A stretch of DNA of 64,000 nucleotides, from the NCBI RefSeq assembly GCF_007833355.1, contig NZ_CP020914.1:2094047-2158046 (forward strand), given 5' to 3'. Numbering within the stretch: position 1 is the stretch's first letter; every line of letters starts with the position of its first letter. Made by a program: the position numbers and the translations under genes. The notes beneath the pieces were generated by a model that searched no databases, had not been told where the DNA came from, and saw only the letters and a program-made list of their open reading frames with translations. This document shows, piece by piece, positions 35,867 to 45,345 of the stretch. This stretch comes from Denitratisoma sp. DHT3 (lineage in GTDB: Bacteria > Pseudomonadota > Gammaproteobacteria > Burkholderiales > Rhodocyclaceae).

Positions 35867-37273
35867 ATGAACGCCTCCCTCCCTGACTTCCTGCGCCGCG
35901 CGAAGCCGCACCTGCGGGCCACGCTGCTCGTGGCGGCCATCACGCTGGTCGTCGGCGTCGCCTGGGCGCAGACCCGCATCGACCCCAATGGCGTGAACGT
36001 CAGCGGCAGCGTGATCGGCGACGACGTGCTCTACAGCATCGGCGGCGGCAGAGCCGTGTCGATGGGGGGTGCCGGCAACATGCAGAGCATCGGCGTCGGC
36101 GTCGGCTGGAACAGCAACCTGATCTGCGGCGACATGAGCATCACCACGACGCTGCAGAACCAGCTCAACGGCATCACCAACGGCTTCCAGACGATCATGA
36201 GCAACGTGATCCAGAATGCCACCAGCGCCGTGGCCTCGCTGCCGGCCCTGATCATCCAGCGCGCCGACCCGGGGCTCTACAACCTGCTGACCAACGGCAT
36301 CCTGCAGGCGCGCCTGGACTTCGACCGCTCGAAGATGACCTGCCGGGCCATCGCCAATCGGATGGCGGACATGGCCGGCGGCCAAGCCGGCTGGGACCAG
36401 CTCGCCGAGGGGATGGCGCTGCGGGATGCGGTCAGCAGCACCGATGCCGTCTCCGCCATCGAGCAGGCCGAGTCCAACAAAGGGAACAACGGCGTGCCCT
36501 GGGTCGGCGGCGGGAACGCGGGCGGCTCTGGCCAGAGTTCGATCAAGGTGGTCGGCGACGTGACGCGAGCGGGCTACAACCTGCTCAACGGGCGCAGCGT
36601 CACCGATACCTCGTCGATCGCGCGCAGCGCCTGCGGCAACCGCCTGACCTGCCAGACCTGGTCGTCGCCTGGCGCGGCCGCGGCCTTTGCGAACCGCGTG
36701 CTGGGCGAACGCGAGCAACGCACCTGCGAAAACTGCACGAAGACCCAGACCACGCCTGGCGTCGGGCTCACGCCAGTGATCCAGGAAGAGTACGAGACCA
36801 GGCTGCAGGTCCTGCAGGAGCTGGTGACGGGCGCCCGGCCGACGACGCCGACCAATCTTGACGCGGCCGGCAGCAGCTCGCTGCCGATCACCCGCGGCGT
36901 GATCGAGGCCCTGCGGGACGAACCCGACCAGGACGTGCTGGGCAAGCGCCTGGCGTCCGAGGCGGCGCTGTCCAGCGTGCTGGAGAAGGCCTTGCTCCTG
37001 CAACGCACGTTGCTGACCGGCAAGAAGGAGCCGAACGTCGCCGCCAACGAGCTGGCCGTGCGGGCGGTCGACCAGGAGAACAGCGCGCTGGAGCAGGAGA
37101 TCAACAACCTCAAGACCGAGCTGGAGCTGCGGCGCACGCTGGCCGGCAACTCGGCGATGGCGATCATCCAGCGCCACAGCACCCGCGCTGCCGGTTCGCG
37201 CGGCGTCTTCGAGGGCGACACCACGCGCGACCGTCTGCGGGAGGTCCAGAAGCCGCGGAGCGGTACGCCATGA
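35867..37273 (+). CDS. ICE protein, TIGR03755 family (PFL_4711)
   Basis: A 468-residue protein with an N-terminal signal or membrane segment (residues 17-33, cleavage near AWA-QT) and a mature region with GGGRAVSMGGAGNMQSIGVG and GWNSNLICGDMSI. The C-terminal third is helical coiled coil. The family sits between TraU-like and TraG-N genes in MPF-G systems, a TraH-like place in mating-pair stabilisation. The ATG at 35867 lies 10 bases after the TIGR03756 stop and has GAGGAA as ribosome site. Confidence 0.88.
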   Translation: MNASLPDFLRRAKPHLRATLLVAAITLVVGVAWAQTRIDPNGVNVSGSVIGDDVLYSIGGGRAVSMGGAGNMQSIGVGVGWNSNLICGDMSITTTLQNQLNGITNGFQTIMSNVIQNATSAVASLPALIIQRADPGLYNLLTNGILQARLDFDRSKMTCRAIANRMADMAGGQAGWDQLAEGMALRDAVSSTDAVSAIEQAESNKGNNGVPWVGGGNAGGSGQSSIKVVGDVTRAGYNLLNGRSVTDTSSIARSACGNRLTCQTWSSPGAAAAFANRVLGEREQRTCENCTKTQTTPGVGLTPVIQEEYETRLQVLQELVTGARPTTPTNLDAAGSSSLPITRGVIEALRDEPDQDVLGKRLASEAALSSVLEKALLLQRTLLTGKKEPNVAANELAVRAVDQENSALEQEINNLKTELELRRTLAGNSAMAIIQRHSTRAAGSRGVFEGDTTRDRLREVQKPRSGTP

Positions 37274-37623
37274 GCCGGCTGGCCTGGCTGCGACTGCCAT
37301 GGCTGTTCAACCGCCGCGTCGGCGTGGCGCTGCTGTGGACCTTGCTGGTGGTGGCCGCCGCGGCGGGGGTGAACATCGCGGGCATCCACGTGGTCGGCGG
37401 CGTCGAGGACTGGCAGCACTGGCTGCAGGCGCACGCCGGCCACTTCTTCGTGTGGCGGCTGTGCCTCTACGGAGCGACGGCCTACGGCTGGTGGTGGATG
37501 CGTCGGCGCCTGTTGCGGCGGGAGCCGTCCCGCGAGACGCGTCAGCGCCTGCTGCGCACGGAGACCGCGGCCGTGATCGCCGTGGTCGCGCTGGAAGCCA
37601 GCCAACTGTTGCGGCACGGCTGA
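37270..37623 (+). CDS. Small ICE membrane protein of unknown function
   Basis: A 117-residue protein with hydrophobic segments at about 18-38, 54-75 and 97-112 and a very basic loop (MRRRLLRREPSRETRQR). It overlaps the preceding gene by 4 bases and precedes traG-N by 15 bases, where a small membrane protein is conserved in these elements. No enzyme motif is seen. Confidence 0.75.
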   Translation: MSRLAWLRLPWLFNRRVGVALLWTLLVVAAAAGVNIAGIHVVGGVEDWQHWLQAHAGHFFVWRLCLYGATAYGWWWMRRRLLRREPSRETRQRLLRTETAAVIAVVALEASQLLRHG

Positions 37624-37638
37624 GACCGGGAGGCAGGC

Positions 37639-39159
37639 ATGACGCTCTACACCACGGACTACCTGGAGTATTACCTGACCCTGGTGGCTTGGGTGGTCAA
37701 CAACGGCATCTGGAGCATCCTCGTGGCCAGCGGCGTGTTCGCGCTGCCGTTCGTGGCCATCGTGATCCAGGAATGGCTCAAGGCCCGCAGCGAAGGCGCG
37801 GACGAAGGCAACAAGGGCGTGCTGTCGTCGATGCGCATCGAGAACCGGGTGTGGGTGGCGATCGTGGTCATCATGTTCGCCGGCATCCCGTTCATCCCGG
37901 TGGATCTCGCCACGATCAAGTTCGACACCACGCGCTCCGCGCAATGCCAGGTCAGCGTCCCGCTGCCCAACGACACGGGCTGGGCCAACGTCTACACCAC
38001 GCTCGACAACCAGAGCGCGCTGGTGCCGGTGTGGTGGTTCTTCATGCACGCCATCTCGAAGGCGGTCACCGGCGCCGCCGTGGCGGCGATTCCCTGTGGC
38101 ACGGACCTGCGTCAGATTCGCATGGATGTGGATGCCTCGCGCATCGATGATCCGGTGCTGGCACAGGAGGTCGCCGACTTCACGCACGACTGCTACGGGC
38201 CATCGCGCGCCAAGCTGTTCATGAACCGGCCGACGCTCTCCGACGAGCAGATGAACGACGTCACCTGGATCGGGTCGAGTTACTTCCTCGACACGCCCGG
38301 CTTCTATGACACCTATCGCTCCAAGACCCCACGCACGGCCTGGCCCTACGACGCGACCCGCGATGCAGGGCTGGCACAGGTGGACAGCGGCGGCGGCTAT
38401 CCGTCCTGCCGGCAGTGGTGGGCCGATGGCGGCCAGGGACTGCACAGCCGGCTGCTGGCACAGGTCGACCCGGACTTGCTGACCCGCATCGGGCGCTGGG
38501 CGGGCTTCCTGTCGCAGAGCGAGGTCAATGACTCGGTGATCCGCGCCGTGGTCTCACCGCGGCAGCAGAAGATGAACCAGGGCGCCGTCTACACCGACTA
38601 CGGCGGCCAGATCGACAAGACGCTGCCGAACATCGTCACGCGCGGCGCGGGCGACCTGGGGCTGACCGTCGGCTCGCTGGCCTTCTTTCCCGCGATGGAC
38701 GTGGTGCGCCAGGCGTTGCCGATGGTGCTGACGATGCTCAAGATGGCGCTCGTCATCTGCATCCCGCTGGTGCTGCTGATCGGCACCTACGACCTGAAGA
38801 CGGTGATGACGGTGAGCTGCGTCCAGTTCGCGCTGTTCTTCGTGGACTTCTGGTTCCAGCTCGCGCGCTGGATCGACAGCACGATCCTGGACGCGCTCTA
38901 CGGCTGGGGGTTTGGCGCGGACAGGCCGCACGCCAACTTCGACCCATTGATCGGCCTGAACAATGCGTTCGGTGACATGCTGCTGAACTTCGTCATGGCA
39001 ACGATGTTCCTCGTACTGCCGAGCTTGTGGGTTACCGCACTGGGCTGGGTAGGGGTTCGTGCTGGCGGCATGCTTCAAGGTTTGGCAAACGGGACCAGGG
39101 ACGCAGGGCAAGCAGGTGGCAAGGGATCGAATCTATTGATCAGTGCTGCCAAAAAGTAG
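37639..39159 (+). CDS. traG: TraG N-terminal domain conjugal transfer protein
   Basis: A 506-residue inner-membrane protein of the TraG-N family (PF07916), here as a stand-alone domain as usual for ICEclc-like elements (PFL_4712-like). Membrane segments are near residues 30-50, 75-95, 345-400 and 440-475, and the N-terminus LEYYLTLVAWVVNNGIW is typical. TraG acts in mating-pair stabilisation. This is the last backbone gene before the second cargo region; the next gene is on the opposite strand 11 bases away. Confidence 0.9.
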   Translation: MTLYTTDYLEYYLTLVAWVVNNGIWSILVASGVFALPFVAIVIQEWLKARSEGADEGNKGVLSSMRIENRVWVAIVVIMFAGIPFIPVDLATIKFDTTRSAQCQVSVPLPNDTGWANVYTTLDNQSALVPVWWFFMHAISKAVTGAAVAAIPCGTDLRQIRMDVDASRIDDPVLAQEVADFTHDCYGPSRAKLFMNRPTLSDEQMNDVTWIGSSYFLDTPGFYDTYRSKTPRTAWPYDATRDAGLAQVDSGGGYPSCRQWWADGGQGLHSRLLAQVDPDLLTRIGRWAGFLSQSEVNDSVIRAVVSPRQQKMNQGAVYTDYGGQIDKTLPNIVTRGAGDLGLTVGSLAFFPAMDVVRQALPMVLTMLKMALVICIPLVLLIGTYDLKTVMTVSCVQFALFFVDFWFQLARWIDSTILDALYGWGFGADRPHANFDPLIGLNNAFGDMLLNFVMATMFLVLPSLWVTALGWVGVRAGGMLQGLANGTRDAGQAGGKGSNLLISAAKK

Positions 39160-39170
39160 CTTGCCGTACA

Positions 39171-39545
39171 TCAGTCGTCTTCAAACCGCGGGTCTGGATC
39201 GTCGTTGTGCATCGTTGGGTGATAGAACAGACCTTCGCGGTGATCGCGCTCCTCTGCCTCGCGACCGAGAAAATCGGAATCGCTTTCCGTGTTGTCTTGC
39301 CTTGCGATCCAAGCCGCAGCCAAGATGCCCCCGATCAGCAACGCCAGCCAGAACGCGACGTAGAGCAGTATCCCGAGCGCCGTGAGCTTGATTACCGCGA
39401 GAACGACCTTGGCAACGTTCGGCGTCCATCCTTGAGCCACCAGCCATCCATTCGCCCGCCGATCCAAACGCACGCAACCTCGCCATGCCTGACCCAACAT
39501 CCGGCCCAGGCGCTCCGCGAAAGTTGTATGTACAACGGGTTTCAT
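39171..39545 (-). CDS. DUF3742 family ICE protein
   Basis: A 124-residue protein with one long hydrophobic region (about 52-80) and a polar C-terminus with DSDFLGREAEERDHREGLF, typical of DUF3742, which lies convergent to traG in ICEclc-type elements. Function is unknown. The ATG at 39545 is preceded by an in-frame TTG at 39557. It directly follows qatD on the same strand by 15 bases, so the Qat operon abuts the backbone exactly here. Confidence 0.85.
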   Translation of the reverse strand: MKPVVHTTFAERLGRMLGQAWRGCVRLDRRANGWLVAQGWTPNVAKVVLAVIKLTALGILLYVAFWLALLIGGILAAAWIARQDNTESDSDFLGREAEERDHREGLFYHPTMHNDDPDPRFEDD

Positions 39546-39560
39546 GATGATTACCAAGGG

Positions 39561-40310
39561 TTATGCCAAAAGGGTCCGAAGGTTGCCGCGAATGACGTCC
39601 GCCATTTCGGCCGCTTGTATACCGCGCAACCGGCTCAGAGCTTCCACCACGATTGCCACATCGACCGGTTGCGAGGGTCGCTTGCCGGTGCGGGTGAAGG
39701 GCCCATCTGTCTCAGTCAATATCCGATCCAAGGGGATGGTCTGAACCATCGCGACGTGCCTCTCTTTGTCCAGCATTCCCGCATTGATCGAGAAGTAGCA
39801 ACCCAGCTCCAACGCTCGCTTCGCCTCGCTTTTCGTTCCCGTGAACCAGTGGAGAACGATCTTGCCACGTTCCGGCGGCAGGTGCGCCTCGACAAGATCG
39901 AGCACCGCCTTGGCCGATCTAATGCTGTGGGTCGTGATGATCTTGCCACCCGCCTCAGCGCAACGTTGCAACACGTGCTGAAACACGCGCTTCTGGGCAT
40001 CGAGCGACTTGAAGAACCGAGGACCGGCGTCCAACCCGACCTCGCCGACATAGCGAGTCTCTGAAAGATACCGGTCCCATAGCTCGATTTCTTTCTCGCG
40101 CTCTGCGACCAACTGGGGGTGCAGCCCGAGCGCCGCTCGAACATGCTTCGTGCACTGTGCGAGTTCGTGATTGCGAGGCCAGGCGCGAGGTGTCGTCGTC
40201 ACCGCAAGCGTGAACACCCCGGCCGCGTCCGCGTTCCGAACAGCCACGGCATGGTCCGGATAAAGGTCCAAGTGGCAGTGAAAGTCCACGAGACCGGTTG
40301 TTGCGATCAT
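39561..40310 (-). CDS. qatD: QatD, TatD-like metal-dependent nuclease
   Basis: A 249-residue TatD-family hydrolase. Metal ligands expected for the family are visible: DFHCHLD (9-15), a Glu in VGEVGLD, HS in ITTHSIRS, H in VLHWFTGT and D in ILTETDGPF. TatD enzymes are 3'-5' exonucleases; in the QatABCD anti-phage system the D component is of this type and its active site is required. It is last of four genes in the Qat order and lies 13 bases after qatC. Confidence 0.9.
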   Translation of the reverse strand: MIATTGLVDFHCHLDLYPDHAVAVRNADAAGVFTLAVTTTPRAWPRNHELAQCTKHVRAALGLHPQLVAEREKEIELWDRYLSETRYVGEVGLDAGPRFFKSLDAQKRVFQHVLQRCAEAGGKIITTHSIRSAKAVLDLVEAHLPPERGKIVLHWFTGTKSEAKRALELGCYFSINAGMLDKERHVAMVQTIPLDRILTETDGPFTRTGKRPSQPVDVAIVVEALSRLRGIQAAEMADVIRGNLRTLLA

Positions 40311-40323
40311 GCGCGCGCCCTAG

Positions 40324-41691
40324 TCAACTCGGCCGCGCCTCGACGCCATCGATGAGCCGGGCGACTTCATCAAGGCCGCGCCGGTAGACATCGGCGAGTT
40401 CATCGAGGTGCGCGGCTTCGTCAGCAAGCGAGCCGGGTTTATGGATCAAGAGGTTCGCAAGCTGCGGTCGCCCTTTCAAGCGCTCGATTGCGTACTGAAA
40501 CGACCTGACCTGCTTTCCGGGCGACTCGCGCGTGTCCAGTGGCTGCGCGCGGAGGTCCGGCACGGTGTACGTAGTCGCATCGTTTCCGTTGCCCCATGCC
40601 GTCATCAGCGCCGCACGGCGAATCAGGCACGGCAAGCAATACCCGCAGTGCTCGATTCCGAGTCCCTGCCACCGACCCTTGGTGGGGGAGGAACACGACA
40701 GAGAGTCCGTCGCCAACTTCTTCAAGAGTGCTGGGTTGCGACAGCCCGCGACCATCTCCCCTTTCGTTTTGTCCCAATAGGGGTTCAGGATCTCCCCGTC
40801 TATGCCGAGTGAGCCGAGCAGGTCGTTCCACCTTGCCATGTAGTACGGATGCGTCGTGCGGGTACTGTTCGAGCCCAGCCGCAGTGGGTCCAGCGGCACA
40901 TTCAGAGCGATCAGCCCGTTCTCGGGAACCCGCAACGTGAAGCGTCGTCCTAGTCCAGTACCAGCGAACACCCCGAGCGCGAGGAACAGGAACGATCTTC
41001 CCCGCGTGCTGTTCTCCGAGCCGACTCCTTCCACGAGGCCATCGTCGAAGGTCATTCCGACGCGTAGCCGCTCGAAGGATGACCTGTCGTAGTGCTTCTT
41101 CAAGCCCGTAAGCAACTTGCCCTGCGCGTCGCTGGTGGCGCCTTCACCGAAGTGACTGACCAGCAATGGGGTCGCGCCGTCCTCCAAGAGGTCTATGGCG
41201 CCGATAAGGCTGTCCAGCCCGCCCGAAAAGAGGCTCAGGGAGTCGAAGGGTGGACAGATAAGACTCGGGGGCGCCTCCTCAGCAATCGTCGCGAACCGAG
41301 CCGGACGCGCCCTGAACCCGATCGTCCATCGATCTCCCGTCAAGAAATCCAGCGACTTCTTCAGCATCGCTGTCGCAGTTCCCCAACGAACCGGATCACT
41401 GACCGGAACAACCAGACGAATCTCGCGCGTCCAGGAGTCTTGCGATTGCTCAGCTCGCGAGATGCGCGTGTCCGCGGCATGCACGTGAGCAGCCAGCACT
41501 AGCAGGTCGATGCCAATCTCCGAGGGAAAGACGCCGATCTTCTTCAAGCTGGTTAGCGCACCACCGATGCCATGGTCCAGGGACTTCTCGCCAGCGGCGA
41601 GTTGCAAGTAGGTCCTCTGTTCATCCACACCGACCGGAACGTCAACGTGGTCATCGGGGCCGAAGCGCCCCGCCAAGAGTTGTCGCTTCAT
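40324..41691 (-). CDS. qatC: QatC, QueC-like protein
   Basis: A 455-residue protein with a PP-loop ATP-pyrophosphatase motif LSLFSGGLDSLIG near residue 150 and a C-terminal zinc-ligand cluster HCGYCLPCLIRRAAL, both as in the 7-cyano-7-deazaguanine synthase QueC. The N-terminal 140 residues are specific to the Qat family. QueC-like enzymes activate a carboxylate or amine with ATP; in Qat the target is thought to be QatB. The ATG overlaps the qatB stop by 4 bases. Confidence 0.9.
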   Translation of the reverse strand: MKRQLLAGRFGPDDHVDVPVGVDEQRTYLQLAAGEKSLDHGIGGALTSLKKIGVFPSEIGIDLLVLAAHVHAADTRISRAEQSQDSWTREIRLVVPVSDPVRWGTATAMLKKSLDFLTGDRWTIGFRARPARFATIAEEAPPSLICPPFDSLSLFSGGLDSLIGAIDLLEDGATPLLVSHFGEGATSDAQGKLLTGLKKHYDRSSFERLRVGMTFDDGLVEGVGSENSTRGRSFLFLALGVFAGTGLGRRFTLRVPENGLIALNVPLDPLRLGSNSTRTTHPYYMARWNDLLGSLGIDGEILNPYWDKTKGEMVAGCRNPALLKKLATDSLSCSSPTKGRWQGLGIEHCGYCLPCLIRRAALMTAWGNGNDATTYTVPDLRAQPLDTRESPGKQVRSFQYAIERLKGRPQLANLLIHKPGSLADEAAHLDELADVYRRGLDEVARLIDGVEARPS

Positions 41692-42572
41692 TGGTTGGCC
41701 TCCGCATCCCCCAGGGCCTGCAGGATCGCAAACGCGGACTCGTACACGGTGTCGACGAAGGTTTGAATGCGTTCGGGCGTGAGATTCGGTGACTCCGCCC
41801 GGGCCCGGGTCAGCGCGTCGCTCACCCCGCCCCGAATGAAGTCACGCAACTGCTGTTCGACGCGGTGTGCCGCTTGGGCGTCCACCGGCATGGTCACGGC
41901 CTTGGTGCCGATGTCATTGCAGATCCGCGCTTCGATCGCATGCGTGGCGTACAGCTCGAAGACCGTTTGCATCTGATCCGGCGTGAAAGTGGTCAGGTCA
42001 GTCAACCCTTCGCTGGCCAGTTCAACGACGGTTTCGATGTAAGCCTCACGGGCGACGCCTTCATCGACGGTGCCTGCGCCTGGGCAGATGTAGTCGGCCA
42101 GGCCCACGAAAATCTCGGTGATCGGGCGACCTGCCAGGGACTCCAAGTCGAGCGCGCGCAAGGCCTCGCGCACCCCCCGCGCCTGCGCGTCAACCAGGAA
42201 GCCGAGAAGGCGCGCGCCGGCACTGCGAGAGGCTCCCATTCGCTGGGCTGCCTGCCGGGCACCGCCGGCGGATGTGGAGACGTATCTTGAAACGGCCCGG
42301 CCAAGGTTGGCCCTGTCAGTGCCGCCGGAACCGGCAAATCGCGTGAAGCAATTGCGGGCGCCGGAGAAACGCTGCGGGTCTGCCGTTCTTGGAATTGGCA
42401 GGTGATTTGGCGGCACAGGCGGCGCGCCGCCGTCGGCCGGTGGCTGGCCGTCCGGTCCAGCTCCCGTGCCTGCAGGAGCAGCGGGAGCGTCACCGCCATC
42501 AGCGCCGCCGAGCCATGATGGAACAAGCGGAGTGCCGCCGCCAGGGCCACCGTAAGCTGTCGAAGTGCCCAT
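41688..42572 (-). CDS. qatB: QatB, Qat system small protein
   Basis: A 294-residue protein that starts with MGTS and a long Gly-Pro-Ala-rich low-complexity segment (about residues 8-55), followed by a helical domain with RFAGSGGTDRANLGRAVSRY. This layout is typical of QatB. It has no enzymatic motif and may be the substrate of QatC. It overlaps qatA by one base and qatC by four. Confidence 0.85.
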   Translation of the reverse strand: MGTSTAYGGPGGGTPLVPSWLGGADGGDAPAAPAGTGAGPDGQPPADGGAPPVPPNHLPIPRTADPQRFSGARNCFTRFAGSGGTDRANLGRAVSRYVSTSAGGARQAAQRMGASRSAGARLLGFLVDAQARGVREALRALDLESLAGRPITEIFVGLADYICPGAGTVDEGVAREAYIETVVELASEGLTDLTTFTPDQMQTVFELYATHAIEARICNDIGTKAVTMPVDAQAAHRVEQQLRDFIRGGVSDALTRARAESPNLTPERIQTFVDTVYESAFAILQALGDAEANQ

Positions 42573-44515
42573 CAGCGTCCTCCCTTTACGTCCTTGAGGG
42601 CCGCTTCGGCGCTTGCTTTGAGGCCGGGGTTATTGGCGACCTTGCTCCACTCGCCCAGCAGCTTTGTCAGACGAGCGGCGCATTCGGCATCTTTGATGAC
42701 ACCCTGCCAGCCGCTGACAGCCCATGGGCCACACTTGCCACTTGGCAATGCTTCCAAGAAGTCCATCAACCGGCCCTGCAAGCCAGGTTGCGCCTTCACG
42801 AGGACGACAAGTCCATCAACACCCGCGGGCTTGGTGTCGAAGGTGCCCGTGCTCATGATCTTGGTGCGCACGGCCTCGAACACCTTCTCCGCTTCGGGCT
42901 GCACGAGCTGCTTCAACTCGGCCTCATAGCCCTGGACGGTCATCTTGCCGCTGAACAGCTTCTCCACCACGCCGGCCAAGTGACCCAGCACGGACACCGG
43001 GCCGAAGTAGTCCTTCTTGTCCTTTGTCACGAACAAGTAGGGGCGTAGATCGAGACCCGAGAGTTTGGGTGACAGGCGCGCCCAGTCGCACACCGTCTCT
43101 GACGACCGCCATTCAGTCAACACGGCGTTGTCAAGCGCGGGCCCTGGCTCGCCGGCTCTCTGTCCCTTCCGCTCGCCGCCCTGCGATTCCTTACCGTCGG
43201 CCGTCGCCAGCCCCTTTTCAAGTGTTTCGAGGTCCTCGCATAGCCCCTGCGGGTGGACCGCGGCGACAAACGCGATCTGCTCGAACAGCCTCGGGATGAA
43301 GCGCTCAGTGAGCATGAGCTTCGCGAGCACGGGCAGTTTGATATCGTCCCCGAATCCGCGCGCGGCCGCAGTACGCTCACGCAGCAGCAGCGTGTTGAGG
43401 AAGCGTTTGATCTGACGCGGGTTGCCCTTCGTACCGCTCGCCAGGATGGGGCCAATCTGGTCACTGAGGGCAAGTGCGTTGTTCGCCTTCTCGGCTTGCT
43501 TGCTGAGCGCCGTCTTGACGGTCGCCGCATCCAAACCGCCGCTGGTCCAAGGACGCTTCAGCTTCTCACGCGCCACGCCAATCAAGTTCGCATAGTCGGC
43601 GTCGTTTTCACCGATTTCGGCGCCGGCCAGCAGCAGCGTGACGTAAATCCGTGTCTCGGTCTCGCCCAGCGCCGGGATACGGAATGGGACCTGGATGAGC
43701 TTTTCGAGGTAGTTGCGTGCGTAGTCCCGCGGTCCGGTGCTGTCCGGCAGATCGGGAAAGTGCTTGCGCACCGCATACTCGATCATCGCCTCGTCGGCCG
43801 CGACGACGAACGCCGTCCGGGCGGTGAACACGAACAACCGGATCGCTTCGAGCGTTTCGATGGCGGTGTCTGGCAAGCAGCGGTCGAGGTCATCGATCAG
43901 GACGATGAGCTGTTTGATCCCCGCGTCCTTCAGGAGCTGGTCGAAGGCCATGCGGAACGCTTCCACTTCCTCGGGCACATTCTTTGTCTCGCCCGGCTTC
44001 AGCACGGCCTTCACCTCGTCGATCGCCGTCGAGAGGTTTTCTTTCGTGGCGAGCTTGGCAGGATCCGCCATCACCGCTTCGAGCGAGCCGACGATAGCTC
44101 CGATTTGATCGGGTGTCGGAATGCCTGTGAACGCGGTCAGGGCGAGGCCGCCGGCTCTCTTCGCCACCTTTAGCCAGTCGATGCGCCGGAAGACATCCTT
44201 GACCGCGGCCGCGGCCTTGTTCAGGGCCGGACGCTTCTCGACCAAGCCCGTGACTATCCCCTCGATCAGGGCGATCTTGGCATCCTCGAAGCCTTGAAAG
44301 CGCCATCCGTTGAACTTGAGGCACAGGACTTCGTCCTTGTCGGCGAACCCCGCCTCGATCATTTCGAGCACGCTGGACTTGCCCGCACCCCAGTCGCCAT
44401 GCACGCCGATCGTCACCGGATGGTCGGGCCTGGCGCGAAGCAACTCGATGATCGTGGTCGCGATGGCCTCGTTGTTCAGCAGGTCGACCCGGGTTTCGTT
44501 GTCGGTCAGAATCAT
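42572..44515 (-). CDS. qatA: QatA, KAP-family P-loop ATPase
   Basis: A 647-residue NTPase of the KAP group: Walker A GVHGDWGAGKSSVLEM near residues 37-52 and Walker B LIVLIDDLDRCLP near 200-212, then FVVAADEAMIEYAV. KAP ATPases act as sensor or switch proteins in many defence systems, and QatA is the ATPase of QatABCD. I see no transmembrane insert. ATG overlaps the preceding poly-gamma-glutamate-hydrolase-like gene by 4 bases, implying one transcript. Confidence 0.9.
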   Translation of the reverse strand: MILTDNETRVDLLNNEAIATTIIELLRARPDHPVTIGVHGDWGAGKSSVLEMIEAGFADKDEVLCLKFNGWRFQGFEDAKIALIEGIVTGLVEKRPALNKAAAAVKDVFRRIDWLKVAKRAGGLALTAFTGIPTPDQIGAIVGSLEAVMADPAKLATKENLSTAIDEVKAVLKPGETKNVPEEVEAFRMAFDQLLKDAGIKQLIVLIDDLDRCLPDTAIETLEAIRLFVFTARTAFVVAADEAMIEYAVRKHFPDLPDSTGPRDYARNYLEKLIQVPFRIPALGETETRIYVTLLLAGAEIGENDADYANLIGVAREKLKRPWTSGGLDAATVKTALSKQAEKANNALALSDQIGPILASGTKGNPRQIKRFLNTLLLRERTAAARGFGDDIKLPVLAKLMLTERFIPRLFEQIAFVAAVHPQGLCEDLETLEKGLATADGKESQGGERKGQRAGEPGPALDNAVLTEWRSSETVCDWARLSPKLSGLDLRPYLFVTKDKKDYFGPVSVLGHLAGVVEKLFSGKMTVQGYEAELKQLVQPEAEKVFEAVRTKIMSTGTFDTKPAGVDGLVVLVKAQPGLQGRLMDFLEALPSGKCGPWAVSGWQGVIKDAECAARLTKLLGEWSKVANNPGLKASAEAALKDVKGGR

Positions 44516-45120
44516 CGGCGTTGATCTCCCCCTGGCAGTTCGTTTGGCAAGTTCAAGAGTACGGAGCGGATAGCTGCGGACACCGCATCACGCGGCCCAT
44601 GCAGCCTGAGACCGAGGGTCAATTCAACTTGCACACCAAGACCGCGCCGTCCCCGATTGCAAATGTTGTTCGGATCCGTTGCCGGGAACGAGTGTCCCTT
44701 CAGATCGACTTCCACACCAAGCCGAGCAATGGCTTGTCCGATGGATATCTTCAATGAGTCGTCAAGGCCGCCCATCAGGACGCGCTGTGCCTTGCCGCCG
44801 CAGCCGTGGATCGCGACCACGTGGTCGCAGGCGGATAGCAGTGCCAGGCAGCGCGGTTCATCAAATTTGTGGCTGGTCAGATGAAGTGCAGCGTAGTTGC
44901 CAGCCTGACGAATTCCTTCGAACAGATAGAGATTGGTGTCCGTGCCAGCGACCGCTCGCGCGATGTCCGACGTGAACTGCTCAATACCTCCGCCATGCGG
45001 TGCGATGACGGCGATGGATGATCCGGCGAACGGGCGTACATGCACCCTGTAGTCCGTTCCTTCGGCTTGCGCGCTGGCTAAGTCGGCATAGCCGCCATAT
45101 CCATCGGCAAGGCTACTCAT
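44512..45120 (-). CDS. Poly-gamma-glutamate hydrolase-like protein leading the Qat operon
   Basis: A 202-residue protein of the PghP/DUF867 family, zinc-dependent amidohydrolases known from phages and Bacillus that cleave gamma-glutamyl bonds. Conserved segments are visible: IAVIAPHGGGIE (near 38-49, with His and Glu as likely zinc ligands), ALHLTSHKFDEPRC, VVAIHGCGGK and the C-terminal GVQVELTLGLR. The stop overlaps the qatA start by 4 bases, so it is first gene of the Qat operon. It is not among the four described Qat genes. It could be an accessory hydrolase or an unrelated gene caught in the operon. Confidence 0.8.
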   Translation of the reverse strand: MSSLADGYGGYADLASAQAEGTDYRVHVRPFAGSSIAVIAPHGGGIEQFTSDIARAVAGTDTNLYLFEGIRQAGNYAALHLTSHKFDEPRCLALLSACDHVVAIHGCGGKAQRVLMGGLDDSLKISIGQAIARLGVEVDLKGHSFPATDPNNICNRGRRGLGVQVELTLGLRLHGPRDAVSAAIRSVLLNLPNELPGGDQRR

Positions 45121-45252
45121 CGCGCCCCTCGACTGGGAGCGCCGGTCCTTGGAGCGATGCCAGCAAGATTGGGCACAGCGGCTCAGGCATCAGGCCACCG
45201 TTCGAAGGATACGGCTGGCCGAGCCGGGTTGGCTTGGGTCGCAGGGCGATTA

Positions 45253-45270
45253 GATTTTTCATTGAAAATC
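45253..45270 (+). promoter_or_regulatory. Inverted repeat upstream of the AbiE-like pair
   Basis: GATTTT and AAAATC arms separated by TCATTG lie 76 bases before the abiEi start, in the 225-base region between the divergent Qat and AbiE units. AbiEi-type antitoxins repress their own promoter through inverted repeats, so this AT-rich palindrome is a candidate operator. The link is inferred. Confidence 0.35.
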
Positions 45271-45345
45271 AAACCTTATGCTACTTTCTCTGCGCGTTCT
45301 AGCGATGACTCTAGGGCTGATTGGATTCCGTGCTATCTTTATAAC

